A DNA stretch of 64,000 nt. Source: Lachnospiraceae bacterium (GTDB lineage Bacteria; Bacillota; Clostridia; Oscillospirales; Ruminococcaceae). The position numbers and the translations under genes are program-made. Below the pieces are notes generated by a model. The model saw only the letters and a program-made list of their open reading frames with translations. It searched no databases and was not told the origin of the DNA. Where the stretch lies: assembly GCA_023664705.1 (NCBI GenBank), contig JAMPFE010000005.1, positions 62,001 to 126,000 of the forward strand, in the 5' to 3' direction. Shown here piece by piece: positions 8,477-17,500 of this stretch. Each line of letters starts with the position of its first letter. The stretch's first letter is position 1.

Positions 8477-9205
8477 TTATACTATCGTAAGGATTCCGCG
8501 CTCGACCGCGGCGGTAATGAGCTTGTCGCCGCCGTTAAAGCTGTAGACGCGGCTCCCGTAGACCTGCCCGCTCAACAGGTCGCTGCGGCACTCGCCCGTG
8601 TCGGTTTGGAAATCCACGGAGACGGAGCTTTCCGCGGGAAGCGCTATATCAACGTCGCCGCGCCTTGAAAGTATCTCCGTGCCCGAAACTATATACTCGA
8701 AATTTATGTTTATATAGCCGCTTGTCGTCGTGAGCTTGCCGAACGAGACCATATCCTCGCAGAGAATATCTCCGCTTTCGGTGAGCACCGTAAGCTCCAT
8801 GCTGTCTATCCTGCCGATCTTCACATCGCCGAGACCCGTATTTATCGCGATGCCGCGGAAGCTCCTCCGTGGCAGATAGAGGTACAAGCCGAATTCCGCC
8901 TCGCGCCCCGCGAACAGCGAGACGACAAAATCCGTGCTCTCGGTTATCGACAGGCGGTTGTCGCCTATCTCGAACACCAGCGGAAGGTCGTTCTTGTACG
9001 TCACGCGTATGCCCTCGCCGTCATACGGTATTACGGTAACGTCAAGGCGCTGAAGGTCGACGTCTATATACTCGTACAGCTCGAATTCGCGCTCGTCCTC
9101 CGCAACGCTGTCGTGCTCGGTGTTCCTCAGCAGGAACGCCGCAAGACCGAACACCGCCGCGAACACGAACGTCACCGCGAGCAGCTTGTTTACAATTTTT
9201 TCCAT
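8477..9205 (-). CDS. DUF4097-like beta-strand repeat protein, membrane anchored
   Basis: The 242-residue protein has one N-terminal membrane helix (KLLAVTFVFAAVFGLAAFLL). A repetitive beta-strand domain follows, with short turns such as INTGLGDVKIGRIDSMEL, TESGDILCEDMVSFGKL and SRRGDVDIALPAESSV. Runs of the form GD(I/V) with alternating hydrophobic residues are characteristic of DUF4097 (putative adhesin-like) proteins. The domain should face outward. One nucleotide separates its start from the stop of a small membrane protein. DUF4097 genes often pair with small integral-membrane partners in Firmicutes, which fits this arrangement. No catalytic residues are evident. Confidence 0.75.
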   Translation of the reverse strand: MEKIVNKLLAVTFVFAAVFGLAAFLLRNTEHDSVAEDEREFELYEYIDVDLQRLDVTVIPYDGEGIRVTYKNDLPLVFEIGDNRLSITESTDFVVSLFAGREAEFGLYLYLPRRSFRGIAINTGLGDVKIGRIDSMELTVLTESGDILCEDMVSFGKLTTTSGYININFEYIVSGTEILSRRGDVDIALPAESSVSVDFQTDTGECRSDLLSGQVYGSRVYSFNGGDKLITAAVERGILTIV

Positions 9206-9206
9206 A

Positions 9207-9533
9207 CTACCATTCTCTCAACCTGTCGCAGCGGCGCTTTACCCTGAGGAACAGTCTCGAAACGGCAAAGCCGAGCTTTATCGCGAGAAGTCCCAGAAAA
9301 GCCGTGAAGAACGCTCCCGCGAGCCCCGCGAACAGCATAAGCTCGGGCGAGAGCTCGGAGATCACGAAATCCGCGCGGAACACCAGCACCGCCACGCCCA
9401 GCACGGACATCATCAGCCCGAACGGCACGCCCATGACCGCGGCGGCAAGCATCGCGAACATCGCCGCAAAAGTCACCGCAAACACTGCCCAAAAGCCCGT
9501 GTAATACAGGAAAACCTTTATTTTCACTACCAA
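9207..9533 (-). CDS. Small three-helix membrane protein paired with DUF4097
   Basis: This roughly 108-residue protein is almost entirely hydrophobic, with about three helices (GFWAVFAVTFAAMFAMLAA, PFGLMMSVLGVAVLVF and MLFAGLAGAFFTAFLGLLA) and a basic C-terminus (RVKRRCDRLREW). It resembles the DUF1700-type partners of DUF4097 proteins in size and position, but I cannot confirm that family. The start is uncertain. TTG 9533 is 8 nt after GAGG and is preferred; GTG 9542 is in frame but overlaps that site. It is the first gene after the promoter at 9625-9653. Confidence 0.65.
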   Translation of the reverse strand: MVVKIKVFLYYTGFWAVFAVTFAAMFAMLAAAVMGVPFGLMMSVLGVAVLVFRADFVISELSPELMLFAGLAGAFFTAFLGLLAIKLGFAVSRLFLRVKRRCDRLREW

Positions 9534-9624
9534 ACAGTTCACCTCATCAAGCCGGGGATCTATACCACATTATCGCCGTATTTGTGAATTTATTAACATA
9601 ATTTTTTTCAATAAACACACTTTT

Positions 9625-9653
9625 ATTGTACCACATTTCTTCGATAATGTCAA
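9625..9653 (-). promoter_or_regulatory. Sigma-A promoter of the DUF4097/yjbQ/yfhO operon
   Basis: TTGACA (9648-9653) and TACAAT (9625-9630) on the minus strand are separated by 17 bp. This gives a leader of about 85 nt before the first gene. The AT-rich 280-nt region between the two divergent genes holds this promoter and the plus-strand one, and nothing else I can recognise. Confidence 0.85.
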
Positions 9654-9721
9654 TAATTATGTAAAAATGTAACGGTTTTATCATAAAATAAAAATATTTT
9701 GTTATATTTTAACAAAAAGAC

Positions 9722-9750
9722 TTGCAATTATTAAAAAAATATGTTATAAT
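9722..9750 (+). promoter_or_regulatory. Sigma-A promoter with extended -10 for the EAL gene
   Basis: TTGCAA (9722-9727) and TATAAT (9745-9750) are 17 bp apart, and the -10 is preceded by TGT, giving an extended -10 (TGnTATAAT). It lies about 60 nt upstream of the EAL-protein ATG, which has GGAGG before it. Confidence 0.85.
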
Positions 9751-9816
9751 TATTGAAAGCTACAAGTGTGTATTTTTACCTAATTGCTTTAATACAGCAA
9801 CCGAGGAGGCTATATA

Positions 9817-11484
9817 ATGTCCGCCAAAATTCCCGAAAAGTATGCCGACAGGCTCGTTTCCATGATGCAGTGCGACGAGGATGCCGTCCACTTCTTCTGG
9901 TCGCCGAGGGACGGCGTTACCGTTTCGCTCGCGTCGGAGCTTTTGCCCGCGGACGTCAAGGATCCGCTGGATTGGCTCCGCGAGAGCGGCATGATAGACG
10001 AGCAGTCGCTGCCCGTGTTCGACGTTTTCTGCGCGAAGATAGAAAGCGGGATACTCACGGGTACCGAGACAAACAGCGCGGGAACGGATATTTCCGTAAA
10101 GCTGCCCGGCAGCGGCGATTTTGTGATGTGTCATCTGTACGCGCTTTTCCTGCGCGGCGAGGATAACAAAATCACGGATATCCACTTCAATCTGCGCCCG
10201 TATTCGCTTAAGGAGCAGTTTGACCGCGACGTGCTGACGTATTTTACCTCGGACAAGAACCCGAAGCTCTTTTCCAAGCGCTGCGCGAATACCATAAAGG
10301 CTAATCCCGACAAAAATATCGCGTTCATTCAGTTTGACGTGGAGCGCTTTAAGCTGATAAACGAAAACTACGGCGTGGAGGTCGGGGACGAGCTCCTGCA
10401 GTTCTTCAACGATTCGCTGGCGCTCGTCTGCACCGAGGAGCAGCCGTTCTGCCGCCTCACCGCGGACGTTTTTATGATAGTTACGACGTTTGAAACGCGG
10501 GACGACTTGGTCGCGTTTATCCGCAAGGTCGAGAGCATGCTTTGCGGCTACAAGGATATGGATTATCGGCTGGTGTTCGGCGTCGCCGCCGTGGACGACA
10601 GGACCGTGCACACAAGACGGCACGGCGATAACGCCTCCCTCGCGCGGCAGCTCATAAAGGGCAACGCGCTGGAAAATATCGGCTTTTACAACACAGATAT
10701 GAAATCCGAGCTCCACAAGAAAAAGTCCATCGAGGACGATATGCACAAGGCGCTGCTCAACGGCGAATTTCTGATGTTTTTGCAGCCCAAGCACTCCATT
10801 AAAACGGGAAAGATAATCGGCGCCGAGGCGCTCGCCCGCTGGCAGCATCCCACCAAGGGCATGATCTCCCCCGGGGACTTTATCCCCGTTTTCGAGCAGA
10901 ACGGCTTTATCCGGAAGCTTGATTCCTTTATCTGGGAGGAGGCGTGCAAGCGCATAAGGTGTTGGATAAACGCGGGGATACCGCCCGTTCCCATTTCCGT
11001 GAACATTTCGCGCGAGTATCTGCAAACGTTCGACGTGGTGGATAAGGTCACTCGGCTGATAAACAAATACGACATTCCCATTTCGCTGCTGGAGCTGGAA
11101 ATTACCGAATCGCTCGACGGCACGGGCGTGGAGGACGTCGTTAAAAAGATGAAGGACGCGGGCTTTAAGATGCTGATGGACGATTTCGGCGCGGGTTATT
11201 CCTCGCTGAATATGCTGAAAACAACGCAGTTTGACGTGCTGAAGATAGACCGCAGCTTCCTTTCGGAGTTTATGGAGTCTCCGCGCGGGCGGAAGATAAT
11301 CGAGCACACTATCTCGATGTCGCAGGATATCGGGCTCGACATTATCGCGGAGGGCGTTGAAACGATAGAGCAGGCGGAGTTCCTCAGCGAATGCGGCTGC
11401 GACTCGGCGCAGGGCTTCTACTATTCCAAGCCTATTCCCGTCGCGGAATTCGACAAGCGGCTCGTGGAGGTCAATATGAGATAA
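9817..11484 (+). CDS. EAL-domain c-di-GMP phosphodiesterase with degenerate GGDEF domain
   Basis: The 555-residue soluble protein has three parts. An N-terminal region (1-130) has no family I can name. A GGDEF-like domain (about 130-300) recognisable by FIQFDVERFKLINENYG has TADVF where GGDEF should be, so diguanylate cyclase activity is unlikely. An EAL domain (about 310-550) keeps EALARW, LEITES, DDFGAGYSS, KIDRSF, IAEGVET and QGFYYSKP, so metal and substrate ligands look intact. It should hydrolyse c-di-GMP; the dead GGDEF domain may sense GTP or serve in dimerisation, as known in other such fusions. No membrane helix is seen. It has its own strong promoter and an end-to-end terminator shared with marR. 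Confidence 0.93.
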   Translation: MSAKIPEKYADRLVSMMQCDEDAVHFFWSPRDGVTVSLASELLPADVKDPLDWLRESGMIDEQSLPVFDVFCAKIESGILTGTETNSAGTDISVKLPGSGDFVMCHLYALFLRGEDNKITDIHFNLRPYSLKEQFDRDVLTYFTSDKNPKLFSKRCANTIKANPDKNIAFIQFDVERFKLINENYGVEVGDELLQFFNDSLALVCTEEQPFCRLTADVFMIVTTFETRDDLVAFIRKVESMLCGYKDMDYRLVFGVAAVDDRTVHTRRHGDNASLARQLIKGNALENIGFYNTDMKSELHKKKSIEDDMHKALLNGEFLMFLQPKHSIKTGKIIGAEALARWQHPTKGMISPGDFIPVFEQNGFIRKLDSFIWEEACKRIRCWINAGIPPVPISVNISREYLQTFDVVDKVTRLINKYDIPISLLELEITESLDGTGVEDVVKKMKDAGFKMLMDDFGAGYSSLNMLKTTQFDVLKIDRSFLSEFMESPRGRKIIEHTISMSQDIGLDIIAEGVETIEQAEFLSECGCDSAQGFYYSKPIPVAEFDKRLVEVNMR

Positions 11485-11489
11485 CGGCA

Positions 11490-11524
11490 AACGGGCAGAA
11501 TGGCGGCACGCCATTCTGCCCGTT
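11490..11524. terminator. Bidirectional hairpin between convergent EAL and MarR genes
   Basis: Arms of 16 bp (11490-11505 and 11509-11524) pair perfectly around a GCA loop, exactly between the two convergent stop codons. There is no clear U-run on either side, so it may stop polymerase weakly or mainly protect 3' ends. Confidence 0.75.
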
Positions 11525-11538
11525 CATACTTCAACGGT

Positions 11539-12003
11539 TCAAACCCGCTCTATCTCGCTTCTGAGATTATCGCTCATCTTTTCAAGCGTCGAGCGCAGCG
11601 CCTTAAGCTCCTTTTCGCTTACGCCCTGCAGCATGGTGTCCTCGGCTTTGTCGAGAGCTACAAGAATCTTTTCGTACATCTTCCTGCCCTTATCGGTGAT
11701 ATACACATGCGTCTCGCGGCGGTCGTTGTCGTTCTTTTCGCGGCGGACGATGCCCTCGCGTTCCATATTACGCAGAGTAATACTGATAGTCGGCGCCTTA
11801 AGATTGGTAATCTTCACCAGTTCGAGCTGAGTGAGGCTGTCGTTCTCCATAAGCGGCTTCATCACATGCCGATATGAGTAGCGCATCCCTATGCGCTCCA
11901 GTTCGCGGCACACATAAGCACCAAACAAGTAGCTGGCTTCGTTCACGCTCGTGATAGAGTCGTTGCCCTGCACCATTAAGGAGTTATTATTGGTAGCTTT
12001 CAT
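11539..12003 (-). CDS. MarR-family transcriptional regulator
   Basis: The 154-residue protein has the MarR winged helix, with LTQLELVKITNLKAPTISI as helix-turn-helix and NDNDRRETHVYITDKGRK as the wing (the DxRxxxxxLT-like motif). Helices flank it for dimerisation. I choose ATG 12003, which has AAGGA 8 nt upstream, over an upstream in-frame start at 12033. It is a single-gene unit with a strong promoter at 12097-12124. No divergent target gene is adjacent, so its regulon may be distant or it may act on itself. Confidence 0.9.
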   Translation of the reverse strand: MKATNNNSLMVQGNDSITSVNEASYLFGAYVCRELERIGMRYSYRHVMKPLMENDSLTQLELVKITNLKAPTISITLRNMEREGIVRREKNDNDRRETHVYITDKGRKMYEKILVALDKAEDTMLQGVSEKELKALRSTLEKMSDNLRSEIERV

Positions 12004-12096
12004 ATGTATTCCTTCTTTCAAATCGTCAACCAACCAACCGCCCGTCTACCTCAAGCTGCAGCGATACCGTCAGCAGCTTCTTCTCTCCTAATATTT

Positions 12097-12124
12097 ATTA
12101 TAGCTCAATTTCAAAAGTTGTCAA
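12097..12124 (-). promoter_or_regulatory. Sigma-A promoter of the marR-type gene
   Basis: TTGACA (12119-12124) and TATAAT (12097-12102) on the minus strand are 16 bp apart. A short palindrome TAATATTTATTA (12089-12100) overlaps the -10 box and is a possible autoregulatory operator. The leader is about 90 nt. Confidence 0.8.
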
Positions 12125-12242
12125 TACTTTTTTTGTGAAAACTGTGTGAAATTTAAACCAAAAAGCCTTTTGTAATGCGGTTTTTACAGTATTTGGAACG
12201 GTTGCATATCAAACAATTCCACTAATGGTATTTAATGGTAAT

Positions 12243-12285
12243 TATCCCGAAAAATTTATTATACAATTTATTACATTTCGGGATA
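12243..12285. repeat. Inverted repeat in AT-rich intergenic DNA
   Basis: TATCCCGAAA (12243-12252) and TTTCGGGATA (12276-12285) are perfect 10-bp inverted copies around a 23-nt AT-rich spacer, followed by TTTTTATATAAAAA. It lies in the 360-nt stretch (12004-12365) between the marR-type gene and the epimerase gene. Apart from this repeat, the marR promoter and the terminator at 12331, I see nothing else in that stretch. Confidence 0.5.
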
Positions 12286-12330
12286 TTTTTATATAAAAAC
12301 GTTCAAAAGGGAATACATTACGGAAAGTAT

Positions 12331-12358
12331 AAAATCGGACGCTTCGGCGTCCGATTTT
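12331..12358. terminator. Intrinsic terminator after the epimerase gene
   Basis: AAAATCGGACGC (12331-12342) pairs with GCGTCCGATTTT (12347-12358) around a TTCG tetraloop. A-runs and T-runs on both sides let it work in either direction. It begins 8 nt beyond the stop codon at 12366 and closes the long hisS-addBA operon. Confidence 0.9.
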
Positions 12359-12365
12359 TTTCATT

Positions 12366-13226
12366 TTACCCGACAGCCGAAATGGAATAGGTAAACGCCC
12401 TCTCCCCGCCGCTGTTCAGAGTGACCGCGCCGCGCTTTTCGGCGAATACGCCCGTCGCGTCGTCGAAATCCGCCGAACCGCACCACGGCTCTATGCACAA
12501 AAACGGCGCGTCCTTCGCCTGCCACACGCCGAGGCTCGTGAAGTCGGGAAAATCCACGCAAACGCCCTTGTTCTCCTTGTCGAGCAGCATCACCGAGCGC
12601 GAAACCACCTTGTCGAAATAGCATACGTCCCCGTAAAACAGCTCGTGCTTTAACGTGAGCGTCGTCTCGCCGTTCAGCAGCGGGCGGCGATTATTTTCCT
12701 CGTGCAGACCCGTTTCGAGGTTGTAATTCGGAACGGCAGCCGTCTCGGGCTTGGCAAACTCGAGGCGGTAATCGGTGAACTCGCCGCCGCACGCAAACGC
12801 GGGGTGCGCTCCTATGCAGAACGGCATCGGCTCGGGGGAGTTGTTTTTCACACGGTACGTCACGGCAATGCCGTCCGATTTGAGCGTATACGTTACCGTA
12901 AAGCGGAAATCGAACGGGTACATTTTAAGGGTGTAGTCGCTCTGCTCGAGCGAGAATGTTACGGACGTGCCGTTTACGCTCTCGACGGAGAGCTCGAGGT
13001 CCCGCGCGAAGCCGTGCTTGGTGATGCCGTACTCCCTGCCGTTAATAAGGGTTTTCCCGTTGCGGAGAGTGCCTATCATCGGGAAAAGCAGCGGCGAGGT
13101 CTTGCCCCAGAAAGCGGGATCGGCGCGCCACATAAGCTCGCGCCTGCCGACCGTGAGCGATTTGAGCTCCGCGCCCTTTGAGATAAGCCTTGCCGTGCAG
13201 CCGTCGTTTTTCAGTTGAATGTCCAT
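12366..13226 (-). CDS. Aldose 1-epimerase family protein (LacX-like)
   Basis: The 286-residue protein matches the galactose-mutarotase superfamily, LacX/YeaD-like branch. It begins MDIQLKNDGCTARLISKGAE, and WGKTSPLLFPMIGTLRNGK, GITKHGFARDLE, FCIGAHPAFACGG and CIEPWCGSADF are the family landmarks, with candidate catalytic His residues in KHGF and GAHPAF. It would interconvert hexose anomers or act on a hexose-6-phosphate; the exact sugar cannot be read from sequence. It is the last gene of the operon, 18 nt after the propeller gene. Confidence 0.9.
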   Translation of the reverse strand: MDIQLKNDGCTARLISKGAELKSLTVGRRELMWRADPAFWGKTSPLLFPMIGTLRNGKTLINGREYGITKHGFARDLELSVESVNGTSVTFSLEQSDYTLKMYPFDFRFTVTYTLKSDGIAVTYRVKNNSPEPMPFCIGAHPAFACGGEFTDYRLEFAKPETAAVPNYNLETGLHEENNRRPLLNGETTLTLKHELFYGDVCYFDKVVSRSVMLLDKENKGVCVDFPDFTSLGVWQAKDAPFLCIEPWCGSADFDDATGVFAEKRGAVTLNSGGERAFTYSISAVG

Positions 13227-13244
13227 AGTGTCCTCCTTAATATT

Positions 13245-14543
13245 TCAATACTGCGGGGGCTTCTTTTCATTGCGCTTTTTTGCCCACGCGCGCAATATCA
13301 GCATAAGCATAATTATGATCGCCAGCATCAGTAAAATTTTCAAAATTATGGTGAACAGATCGTTCTCGCGCTCGCGGACAGCCCAGACGCGCCCGAAAGC
13401 GTCGCGGAAGAACATCGTCCCGTTCGCGGCGACCGCCGACCTGCCGTCCGTGTAGTCGATTATCTTCGCGAGCTCGGAGACTGTCTGCACGTCGTCGCCG
13501 TCAAGTATGTTGTACAGATACCAGCAAACGCCGCCGTCGCTCTCGGTATATGGGGCGGCTGTGTAGGCGCGCTGTCCCCTGCCCGTGCAGATAAACGGCG
13601 CTGTGCAGTTTTTCAGCTCGGGAAACCTCTCCGCGACCTCCATATTCAGCCCGTCCAGTACGAAAAAGCCCTCGCTCGAGCCGACGTATACGCGGTTATT
13701 CAGCTCCGCGGGAGCCGTGAGCTCGCCGCCCAGCCCGCAGCTTATCAGCGTGTCCTCCTCGGCACTGCCGCCGTCGGTAAGGCGCAGCTTGTACAAATTG
13801 CCGTCCGCGCCCGACATGAACACCGCGTACTTCCCCGCGAAAACGGCGGTTATCTCCGCGCCGACGGGGTTTTCGGCGAACTCCGCGCCGTTTTTGCCGT
13901 GCGCGACAAGGCTCTCCCCAGCGCCGAAAAGAACGTACTCCCCGAAAAGCGACGGCGACGTGACCGCGCTGTCCGAGGCGTATTCCCAGACGGTTTTCAG
14001 ACCGTCGGAAACGTCGGCGCAGACGAATTTGTACGCGTCGCCCGTTTTCGCGCCGAAATATGCGTAATTGTCGATAACGGCAACGTCCGTGACTATCTCG
14101 CCGAATGCCGCGGAGCATACGACCCGCATATCCTCGGTCTCCACGACGAAAATCTTCGTGCGCGCCGGCTGCACGAGAACGCCGTTCAGCACCGCGCCGC
14201 GGCAATTCTCCGAGACCTTTTCGTCAAGCTCCGCAAACGATACGAGGCTGCCGTCCTTCTGCGCGAGCTTGTTGACCTTGTTCAGCGTCGGGATAAGCAC
14301 GAACTCCCCGTCGGCAAGCGGAACGCCCGCCGTTTCCGCCTCGGAGGTGCTCCACATGATCTCGACGTAGTTCTTGTCATACGGCGTTTTCGCGTTTACG
14401 GCAGCGCTTTCGTCCGCGAAGCCGGCGGTTTCCGTGAAAGTCACGGTTTCCGCGAACGCCGCCGTTCCCGTGAAAGTCACGGTGCCCGTAAGCGCGAACG
14501 CCGCCGCCGAAATCAAACACATAAATAATTTCTTCATCTTCAT
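13245..14543 (-). CDS. Secreted, C-terminally anchored beta-propeller (PQQ-like) protein
   Basis: The 432-residue protein has an N-terminal signal peptide (KKLFMCLISAAAFALTGTV). A propeller of repeated beta units follows (about residues 50-390), such as GAVLNGVLVQPARTKIF, VAVIDNYAYFGAKTGDAYK and PAELNNRVYVGSSEGFF, in the style of PQQ/YncE-like propellers. A C-terminal helix (LFTIILKILLMLAIIIMLMLIL) and a basic tail follow. It should hang outside the membrane. The first 45 residues contain a direct 12-residue duplication, TVTFTGTAAFAE then TVTFTETAGFAD. The ATG overlaps the addA stop (ATGA). Function unknown. Confidence 0.75.
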   Translation of the reverse strand: MKMKKLFMCLISAAAFALTGTVTFTGTAAFAETVTFTETAGFADESAAVNAKTPYDKNYVEIMWSTSEAETAGVPLADGEFVLIPTLNKVNKLAQKDGSLVSFAELDEKVSENCRGAVLNGVLVQPARTKIFVVETEDMRVVCSAAFGEIVTDVAVIDNYAYFGAKTGDAYKFVCADVSDGLKTVWEYASDSAVTSPSLFGEYVLFGAGESLVAHGKNGAEFAENPVGAEITAVFAGKYAVFMSGADGNLYKLRLTDGGSAEEDTLISCGLGGELTAPAELNNRVYVGSSEGFFVLDGLNMEVAERFPELKNCTAPFICTGRGQRAYTAAPYTESDGGVCWYLYNILDGDDVQTVSELAKIIDYTDGRSAVAANGTMFFRDAFGRVWAVRERENDLFTIILKILLMLAIIIMLMLILRAWAKKRNEKKPPQY

Positions 14544-17500
14544 ATTTTATACGCCTTGTCCGCGAGGAACGCGTACAAATACATCTCCTTGATAGGTTTT
14601 CCCGTAAATTCGGGGAGTATCTTGCTGTATATCTTCACCTGCTTGGCGTAGTTTTCGCGCTCCTCCTCGAGATTTGTCACGGTGTCGCTCTTGTAGTCGA
14701 CGACGACGATGCCGTCCTCCTCGACGAAATAGAGGTCTATCTGCCCTTGAACGCTTATTCTGCCGTCGTAGTCCTGCCCGACCTCCCTACCGCATATCTC
14801 TGCGTAAAAGGGCTGCTCGCGGCGTATTTCAAGGCTTTTCAGCATCCGCTGTCCGAGCTCCCCGCGGAAGAACTCCGCGATATGCGCAGGCTCGGCTATC
14901 TCCGCCTCGCGCTCTGTCAGCTTTCCGCTTTCGACAAGCTCCGCGATCGCCGCGGATACCGCCCTTTCGGAGCAGTCCCCGAGGCTGTCGAGAGAGATAA
15001 ACTGCATCGCGTGGTGATAGGCGTTGCCTTTTTCCGTTCCCGAGGGCTTGCCGCCGCTCGCGAAGCTCGGCTTTATGAGGTTCACGGGGCGCACGGACTG
15101 CTGATGAGCAAGCTCCGTCACCGTGAATTTCGCCTGTTGGCGCGTTTCCTCGGCGTAAGCGTAGCGCTCGTTCATAAGCGAAACAAGCTCCTCCGCCTCC
15201 CCGTCGGAAATTTCGTACCGCTCCTCCTCCGCCGCTTCAACGCTCGGCGCGACGCCGTCGGCTTTTTCCCTGTGTATTCGGCAGTCAACGCCGTCGAGCG
15301 CAAAGCTGTCGGGCATATCCTCGGGAGCGTACCGCAGCAGCGAGCCGAGCACCCACTTGAACGGCGCGGTCTTATCGAATATTTCCTCGGGAATATTCGG
15401 GTCGAATTTGCTGCCGTCGGGGTCGCTCAAATCGAATTTCCCGACCATTATCAGCTTCTCCCGCGCCCTCGTCATCGCGACGTACAGCAGCCGCAGCTCC
15501 TCGCCGCAGAGCTTTTTCCGAATAAAGCGCGAGACCGAATTGTACGCGAGCGTTTTGGTGCGCAGGCGCTTCTTTACGTCAACGCTCTTCAGCGCGAGAT
15601 ACTTATCGCGGTTTACCAGCAGCGTGCCCGAAAAGTCCGAGAGGTTCATCGCCGTCTGGAGCTCCGCCATTATGCACACGGGCACCTCCAGCCCCTTGCT
15701 CCCGTGGAACGTCATTATCCGAACGGTATCCGCCGCGCTTTCGGGGCGCGCAGCCTCCTCAACGCCGCCCTGGGCGTTCTCCCTTGCCCTGTCGATAAAG
15801 CGCAGGAAGTCGCTCAGATCGCCGCCGTCGCGCGCCGTAAAATCCGACGCGAGCCTTTGGAGAGCGCGGACGTTCGACACGCGCTGGGCGCTGTCCTCAA
15901 ACGCCGCGACCACGGAGGTGATCTCCGTGTCCTCGTAAACCTTGCGTATAAGGTCGTTGAGCGAGCCCGAGCTGCTGCAGTACCGAAACGAGCTCAGGTC
16001 CTCCGCAAAGCGCTTCAGCTTGGGGTTCACGGCGCGCTCCGCAATGCCCGTTTCGTTTTCCGTAAGCTCCCCGAGGTCAAGCGGCTGCGAGCAGACCCTT
16101 ATGCAGTTGTACAGCGAGTACTTCTTGCACGCTTTGGCGACGCTCCTCGCCTGCTTTTCGGTGAGCGCGTCCCCGGCGACCCCCAGCGTCCCGAGCCTCA
16201 GCTGCGCCGCCTCCTCGGCAGTGAACCTGTATATCGGCGACATAAGCACCTTCAGCATCTCCTCGTTCTTCAGCGGGTTGTCGATTATCTTGAGATAATT
16301 TATCACAAGCGTTATCTCCTCCGCGTCGAGGAAGTTTCGTCCCTTCGGCGCCGAAGACGCTATGCCGAGCTCCTCGAGCGCCCTGCGGTAGAGCGGTATC
16401 TTCGACTTGGTGCGGAGCAGCACCGCGAAATCCGAATACCCGCACCTTTCAAGCCCGTTTTCCTTGCTTATAAGGAAGCCCTCGTCGTCGTGCAGCGCTT
16501 TTATCTTCGCCGCGACAAATCTCGCCTGCGCCATATCCTTGTCGTCATCGGCGCTGTCCTTGGTATCGAGCAGGATCACCTCGGAGACGTACTTTTCGCG
16601 GCACTCCTCGGGTATCTCGGGATAGTCCGCGCCGAGACGGAGCTGATGCCCGCGCGCGTAGTCCGCGCCGCCGTATTCCTCGGTCATAAGCCCCGAGAAC
16701 GCCGCGTTTACCGTATCGATGACCGCCCGTCTGCTGCGGTAGTTCACGTTCAGCGGCAGCTCCCTGAAGCCCTCCCTTTCGGCAAGCCGAGCCATAATAT
16801 ACGGATTGCCGCCGCGGAACGCGTATATCGACTGCTTCACGTCGCCGACATAAAACAGTCTGCCATTGCCGAGCAGCTTGAATATCTCCGCCTGAATATC
16901 GTTAACGTCCTGAAATTCGTCCACGATAATGCAGCCGAACCGCTCCGAGAGCTGCCGACGGAAATCGTCGTCGGAGCGCAGCTTTTCAAGCAGAATAAGC
17001 TCGCAGTCCGAAAAATCCACGCAGCCCGACGACCTCTTCAGCTCCGCGAGGTATTCCCCGTAAACACGCAGCAGCTTGACAAACGACCGCACGGCAGTGC
17101 GCTGCCGCGGAAAAGCCTCCTCCTCGGCGGCTTTGTCGACCGAATAACCGAGAATATCCGCGACCACCTCCTTGAACGCGTTTTTTGCGTTGGTGAACAG
17201 CCTTCTGTATACGGTTTTCGCGCCGCTCCTCGGATCGACCGAGACGGGGTTTTCCTCGACCGACTTCACCTCCGCAAAAAATCCGCTCAAGGTCTCGAGC
17301 GAGGGGTCGTCCTCAAAGGCTTTAAAGCCCGCCTCAATGATCCCGAGCCGCCGAAAATCCTCATCGATATAATCGAAAATCGTCGGGGCTATCTCGTTCA
17401 GCAGCTTATTCGCGCTGTCTATTCTGCTCCTGTTCCTTGCGTTCGGCTCGAGACCGTCGAGTATCTCCCGTATCTCGGGAACGAGATTATTCCGCACGTC

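Noticed and set aside
9760..11514. Minus-strand open frame (584 codons) over the EAL gene
   Set aside because: Antisense shadow of a clear EAL-domain gene that has a promoter, ribosome site and all motifs.
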